Source of the DNA: an uncultured Rhodospirillaceae bacterium
GTDB lineage: Bacteria > Pseudomonadota > Alphaproteobacteria > RF32 > CAG-239
Length of the DNA: 18,085 nucleotides
Direction of reading: 5' to 3'
NCBI GenBank assembly: GCA_900313185.1
Contig: OMQI01000168.1
Coordinates: 1-18,085 of the forward strand
Under the pieces are notes generated by a model. That model was not told where the DNA came from. It did not search any database and saw only the letters and a program-made list of their open reading frames with translations. Shown in pieces: positions 14,335 through 18,085 of this stretch. Position numbers and translations under genes: made by a program. How positions within the stretch are numbered: position 1 is the stretch's first letter; each line of letters opens with the position of its first letter.

Positions 14335-15726
14335 ATGTCCAAAGGCTTAAAATATACATTATACGGTATTTGGGCTTTGGATGTTTTAGGCTTGATTTTG
14401 GCATATATCTTTGCGGAAACAGCTTGTTGCGACGAATTTGAACATTTACGAATGAGCTACTTAGTGAGTCAGGGATATATGCCGTATCGGGATTTTTTTG
14501 AGCATCATCATCCGCTGTTGTGGTATTTTTTTGCTCCGTTTATGATGATGTTACCGCAAAATTTTATCTATGTTTATTACACGGCTAGATTTTTATCATT
14601 TATTTTTTCCTGCGGGACTCTTTATGTGATATACCGAATTTTCAAAGATTTTTTTGAAAATAAGAAGTTATTTGTTTATTTCTTTTTGACGGTTATGGTT
14701 TTTTATCCGATATGGTATGGATTTTCATTTTTTAAGCCGGATATTTATGAAAGATTCTTTTATGTTGCCGGTTTATATTATTTTTTGCGTTACTTCAGAG
14801 ATATAAAAACAAAAGATCTAACAATTTGCGGTTTGTTGTTTGCTATATCATTTTTGTTTTTGCAAACGGCAGTGTTTGATATATTACCGTTTTTAATAAT
14901 ATCAGCAGTAATGATTTATAAAAATCCGAATAATTATAAAAATTTCATCATAGCAAGCATTCCGGCATTAATGTTGTTATTGTTGGTTGCAGCCTTTTTA
15001 TTTTATACCGATACGGTAGAACAATACTTTCAACTTAATTGGACTTTCAACAGTAAAGTATTTTCTTTACAGAGCAAGTTTGTTGATAAAGGAAGCATTA
15101 TTTATGCATTTTTTCTTCATTTTGCCGGAGTATTTGCTGCACTGTTTTGGCTGTATAAAAATAAAAAACTTAACAAATACACAAACATCATTGCATTATT
15201 GTTTATTTTTTCAATAATTCAGCGCGTATGCTTTAAAGCTTATTATGCGCATTACCTTATTTTACCATTCATTTTCTGCTCAATGATAGTTGCCGTATTT
15301 TTAGAAAATATTGCAGAAAAAAAAGAATATAGAATTTTGTTTTGTTATATTGTAGCGTTTTTCTTTTGCTCGTTTATTCTAAATTGCATAACGTTGTATA
15401 TAAAAAACAACACTTTGATGTTAAGAGAAATGAAAAAGATGAATTCCACCAAAGAAACAGGAATGGTTGTCAGCGGTAATGTATATAAAATATATGCCCC
15501 ATTGATTTCGTATTATGTTATGCATACAGATATATCCACAGTTGATAATGAGCTATTTAATAGATTTCCCGATTACAATATAAATGAGATTATAACGAAA
15601 TATGAACCGCTGTATCTTGATTATGACAACGATGGAAACGGTTTTAAACTTCCGGCAGAAACTTTGCAAAATTATGAAAAAATTTCACGTTACCTTTGGC
15701 AACGGAAAGATACTTTATATCAATAA
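14335..15726 (+). CDS. GT-C-type membrane glycosyltransferase (ArnT/PMT-like)
   Basis: This is a 463-residue polytopic membrane protein with about 9-11 helices and a C-terminal ~95-residue soluble region (about 370-463), probably periplasmic. The first outer loop holds acidic residues D33, E34 and E36-H37, and the second conserved stretch is PYRDFFEHHHPLLWY (50-64). This is the arrangement of GT-C transferases that use polyprenyl-phosphate sugars, such as the ArnT/PMT-like families. Acceptor and sugar are unknown; lipid A, glycan or protein modification are all possible. ATG 14335 has AAGG at 10 nt. It lies 16 nt after tyrS, and its stop overlaps the convergent binding-protein gene by 7 nt. 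It is rich in Phe/Tyr/Ile codons and reads as more AT-rich than tyrS, which could reflect membrane composition alone. Confidence 0.75.
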   Translation: MSKGLKYTLYGIWALDVLGLILAYIFAETACCDEFEHLRMSYLVSQGYMPYRDFFEHHHPLLWYFFAPFMMMLPQNFIYVYYTARFLSFIFSCGTLYVIYRIFKDFFENKKLFVYFFLTVMVFYPIWYGFSFFKPDIYERFFYVAGLYYFLRYFRDIKTKDLTICGLLFAISFLFLQTAVFDILPFLIISAVMIYKNPNNYKNFIIASIPALMLLLLVAAFLFYTDTVEQYFQLNWTFNSKVFSLQSKFVDKGSIIYAFFLHFAGVFAALFWLYKNKKLNKYTNIIALLFIFSIIQRVCFKAYYAHYLILPFIFCSMIVAVFLENIAEKKEYRILFCYIVAFFFCSFILNCITLYIKNNTLMLREMKKMNSTKETGMVVSGNVYKIYAPLISYYVMHTDISTVDNELFNRFPDYNINEIITKYEPLYLDYDNDGNGFKLPAETLQNYEKISRYLWQRKDTLYQ

Positions 15727-16832
15727 ACTTTATTGAATGTTTCGTTTTCGTATTTATAAACAGCGTAACTTTCACTGACTTTCGGTGCACCGTTATGGAA
15801 CATTTTATTACCGAATTCGGTTTTGATGGTTTTATCATTAAGTGCAGCAGATAATTTATTATAATCGAATGATTTGGCTTTATTAACCAGTTCTTGCCAT
15901 AACTTTACGGCGGAATACCCGTAAAGCGATAAGCCCTCGGTATCCAATCCGCTTAAGCGAAGTTTAACCAATGTTTCGGCAAATTCCGGATTGTCATCTT
16001 TTCCTCGCAATTCCATAAAATAAGTACCTTCTGCCCATCTGTCTAAATATCGGATATATTCATCGGTAGCACGATATTTATTGGTAAAGATAATAAAATC
16101 TTCGTTTTCTTCACGAATAGCTCGTGCCATTTTACGGATATTTTTTGAAGTTCCGAGTATGAATGCAATTTGATTTAGCTCATCAATTATTTTTTCTGCC
16201 AAATCATCATAATCCTTATCGGTCATTTGATAGGTATAATGTCGTATTATTGTGGATTTCCCGTGTTTGGAAAATTCTTTTAAGATAGCCTCTGCTTCCT
16301 GCGTGCTGTCGGCATCGTTTGTATTACTGATAATCGCAACTTTCTGACCGGCAAAATTTTTGTTATAGAATTGAAAAAAGTCCACAGCCTGCTGATTGGT
16401 GTAACCAAGCATTTTTACAAGCCCTCGTTTTATGGTCTTGGCTTGTGAATAATTAACGGTTGTCGGAATAATCTGAAAAATCTTGGCGTGTGCAAAAACA
16501 TCGGCCACCGTGTCAAAAGAATTGGCGCAATAAGGACCGATAACCAAATTAAGCGGATTTTCTTTGGACACAGCCAGCATTTGTGCTGTTGATATGGCCA
16601 TTGCATTATTACATTCATCGTCAACTTCCAAAAGATGAATTTTTTTACCTCTCAATCCGCCTTGAGAATTTATTTCATCAATTGCTTTGTGAACTCCCTT
16701 AGAAAGTTCGATGCCCTGTTGTAAATAATCCCCCGCTTTAGGGGCAATAAGCGCAACCGTAACTTTGGCATTAACCGGTGCGGATAATAGTAGAAAACTG
16801 CTTAGAGCTATATATTTATAAAAACAATTCAT
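15720..16832 (-). CDS. periplasmic binding protein, branched-chain amino acid (LivJ-like) type
   Basis: This is a periplasmic-binding-protein type I, as used by Liv ABC importers. From ATG 16832 it has 370 residues with a signal peptide ending PVNA before KVTVALIAP. Typical family segments follow: GIELSKGVHKAIDEINSQGG, GKKIHLLEVDDECN, LVIGPYCANSF, and a hinge region with QKVAIISNTNDADS. The frame extends upstream to a TTG at 16847, adding five residues and preceded by AAAGG. I prefer the ATG because the predicted promoter would start transcription near 16854, but ribosome sites are weak for both. No permease or ATPase partner is adjacent, so the ligand is uncertain. Its stop overlaps the glycosyltransferase stop region by 7 nt. 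Confidence 0.88.
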   Translation of the reverse strand: MNCFYKYIALSSFLLLSAPVNAKVTVALIAPKAGDYLQQGIELSKGVHKAIDEINSQGGLRGKKIHLLEVDDECNNAMAISTAQMLAVSKENPLNLVIGPYCANSFDTVADVFAHAKIFQIIPTTVNYSQAKTIKRGLVKMLGYTNQQAVDFFQFYNKNFAGQKVAIISNTNDADSTQEAEAILKEFSKHGKSTIIRHYTYQMTDKDYDDLAEKIIDELNQIAFILGTSKNIRKMARAIREENEDFIIFTNKYRATDEYIRYLDRWAEGTYFMELRGKDDNPEFAETLVKLRLSGLDTEGLSLYGYSAVKLWQELVNKAKSFDYNKLSAALNDKTIKTEFGNKMFHNGAPKVSESYAVYKYENETFNKVY

Positions 16833-16860
16833 ATCTTCAAGCTTCAATTAACCTTTTGTT

Positions 16861-16888
16861 AATATATCAAAAAAATTTTTATTTGCAA
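16861..16888 (-). promoter_or_regulatory. candidate promoter of the binding-protein gene
   Basis: On the minus strand, TTGCAA (16888-16883), a 16-nt spacer and TATATT (16866-16861, five of six consensus bases) lie 28 bp before ATG 16832. This would leave a short leader of about 20 nt. Confidence 0.45.
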
Positions 16889-16902
16889 TAACTATTAAAG
16901 GG

Positions 16903-16932
16903 TTGCCAATCAGCGGATAATGATGTTATATA
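16903..16932 (+). promoter_or_regulatory. candidate uvrA promoter
   Basis: TTGCCA (16903-16908), an 18-nt spacer and TATATA (16927-16932), preceded by TGT as an extended -10, lie 23 bp before the uvrA ATG. I see no GTTC-N7-GTTC alphaproteobacterial LexA site in the region. Confidence 0.4.
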
Positions 16933-16955
16933 TTTTAAGCATCTACGGAGAGAAT

Positions 16956-18085
16956 ATGTCAGAAAATAAATACATAGAAATAAAAGGCGCACGCCAACAT
17001 AACTTAAAAAATATAAACGTCAATATTCCCAAAAATAAAATGACGGTAATTACCGGTTTATCCGGTTCGGGAAAATCATCTTTGGCGTTTGATACCATCT
17101 ATGCCGAGGGACAACGGCGTTATGTAGAGAGTTTGTCTGTTTATGCCAGACAATTTCTTGATTTGATGAGTAAGCCTGATGTGGATTCGATAGAGGGGCT
17201 TTCTCCCGCCATTTCGATTGAACAAAAAACAGTTTCGCACAATCCACGCTCAACAGTGGGAACTATTACCGAGATATATGATTATATGCGGCTTCTGTGG
17301 GCAAGAGCCGGAACTCCTTATTCGCCGGCCACCGGATTACCGATTGAGGCACAGTCTGTTTCACAAATGGTAGATAAAATTACCGCATATCCGCAAGGTT
17401 CAAAAATAATTCTTTTGGCGCCGATTGCTCGCAGTAAGAAGGGAGAGTTTAAAAAAGAATTTGCCGAATTGCAGAAAAAAGGTTTTCAACGCTTAAATAT
17501 TGATGATGAGATATACAGCATTGATGACTTGCCGGATTTGAATAAGAATATCAAACACAATATAGAGGTAGTGGTCGATAGGCTGATTATTAAAGATGGT
17601 ATAGCCACACGTTTGGCTCAATCGGTGGAAACGGCGCTCAAGTTGAGTAATGGGGTTTTGTATGTTGAAAATATGTCCGATAAATCACGAGAAACTTTTT
17701 CTTCACGATTTGCCTGTCCGGTTTCCGGTTTTACCATAGAAGAAATTGAACCTCGTTTGTTTTCATTTAATAATCCGCAGGGGGCTTGTCCGCATTGCGG
17801 CGGTTTGGGAGCCAGTTTGTACATGGATCCTGAATTGATTGTACCTAATGAAAATTTAAGTTTGGCCGGAGGTGCTATTGCTCCGTGGTCAGTCAGCAGT
17901 CATTCCGTTTTTTACAGGCAAACACTCAATTCGTTGTGCGATTATTTGGAAATATCCAATAAAACACCGTGGAAAGATTTGCCGGCATACGCACAGGAAA
18001 CCATATTATATGGTTCGGGAAATCGTTGCGTACCGATGGTATTTTCTAAATGGGTAAGCGATAAGCCGTTTGAAGGAGTTATTCC
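16956..18085 (+). CDS. uvrA: excinuclease ABC subunit UvrA (partial, 5' part)
   Basis: UvrA is the damage-recognition ATPase of nucleotide excision repair. About 376 of the usual ~950 residues are present; the frame is open at the window edge. It begins MSENKYIEIKGARQHNLKNI, with Walker A GLSGSGKSS at about residues 34-42, then EGQRRYVESLSVYARQFL, the UvrB-interacting region, and the first zinc-binding motif. That motif is C254-P-V-S257 then C278-P-H-C281, so the second ligand position of E. coli (CxxC) is Ser. EIEPRLFSFNNPQGACPHC is the canonical surrounding sequence. ATG 16956 has GGAG at 5-nt spacing. It is divergent from the binding-protein gene across 123 bp that hold both promoters. Confidence 0.97.
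   Translation, partial: MSENKYIEIKGARQHNLKNINVNIPKNKMTVITGLSGSGKSSLAFDTIYAEGQRRYVESLSVYARQFLDLMSKPDVDSIEGLSPAISIEQKTVSHNPRSTVGTITEIYDYMRLLWARAGTPYSPATGLPIEAQSVSQMVDKITAYPQGSKIILLAPIARSKKGEFKKEFAELQKKGFQRLNIDDEIYSIDDLPDLNKNIKHNIEVVVDRLIIKDGIATRLAQSVETALKLSNGVLYVENMSDKSRETFSSRFACPVSGFTIEEIEPRLFSFNNPQGACPHCGGLGASLYMDPELIVPNENLSLAGGAIAPWSVSSHSVFYRQTLNSLCDYLEISNKTPWKDLPAYAQETILYGSGNRCVPMVFSKWVSDKPFEGVI

Noticed and set aside
16853..16955. Search for a LexA (SOS) box before uvrA
   Set aside because: No GTTC-N7-GTTC or CTG-N10-CAG pattern is present.
1..18085. CRISPR arrays, insertion sequences, tRNA or rRNA genes, phage or toxin-antitoxin modules
   Set aside because: I saw no regularly spaced repeats, transposase or integrase motifs, cloverleaf sequences or typical module architecture; the content is mostly chromosomal housekeeping and envelope genes.

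Overview
The window is a gene-dense, AT-rich stretch of bacterial chromosome. I infer an alphaproteobacterium, probably a low-GC, uncultured or host-associated lineage. The evidence is the divergent anmK-like/tyrS pair and murJ next to an Nfu/NifU-type gene, both arrangements I recall from Alphaproteobacteria. In addition, UvrA has the CPVSGF form of its first zinc-binding half, where E. coli has CxxC. The lineage is inferred from protein character, not from a marker tree. I see no rRNA, tRNA, CRISPR array, insertion sequence or phage gene, and no gene-free stretch over about 300 bases.

Layout. (1) 11-475: rplQ, the end of a ribosomal protein operon, closed by a clear terminator (501-536). 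(2) 605-823, minus strand: an unrecognised 72-residue protein with its own promoter and terminator. Its promoter overlaps a perfect 18-bp palindrome that also lies upstream of murJ. (3) 996-6789, plus strand: a tight five-gene operon of murJ (lipid II flippase), a DUF2333 membrane protein, an Nfu-type Fe-S carrier, a secreted Bax-like glucosaminidase-fold protein and a membrane histidine kinase. Junctions overlap by 11 or 8 nt or are separated by 3 or 11 nt. (4) 6784-12981, minus strand: a four-gene operon transcribed as anmK-like, then a GldA-like ABC ATPase, then a 1156-residue protein joining a GldF-like permease, a GldG-like auxiliary domain and a DUF4340-like domain, then a FieF-type metal exporter. 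(5) 13068-15726, plus strand: tyrS and a GT-C-type membrane glycosyltransferase, divergent from operon 4 over an 86-bp promoter region. (6) 15720-16847, minus strand: a branched-chain-amino-acid-type periplasmic binding protein. (7) From 16956 to the window edge: the first ~376 codons of uvrA.

Themes. Several genes concern the cell wall and envelope: MurJ, the Bax-like protein, the AnmK homologue, the Gld-type ABC system and the glycosyltransferase. Two of them appear to have lost catalytic residues. The Bax-like protein has Tyr where the glucosaminidase family has its catalytic Glu. The AnmK homologue has degenerate nucleotide-phosphate loops. The most unusual architecture is the GldF-GldG-DUF4340 fusion. 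Both convergent gene pairs (6784-6789 and 15720-15726) overlap at their stop codons, with no visible terminator between them.
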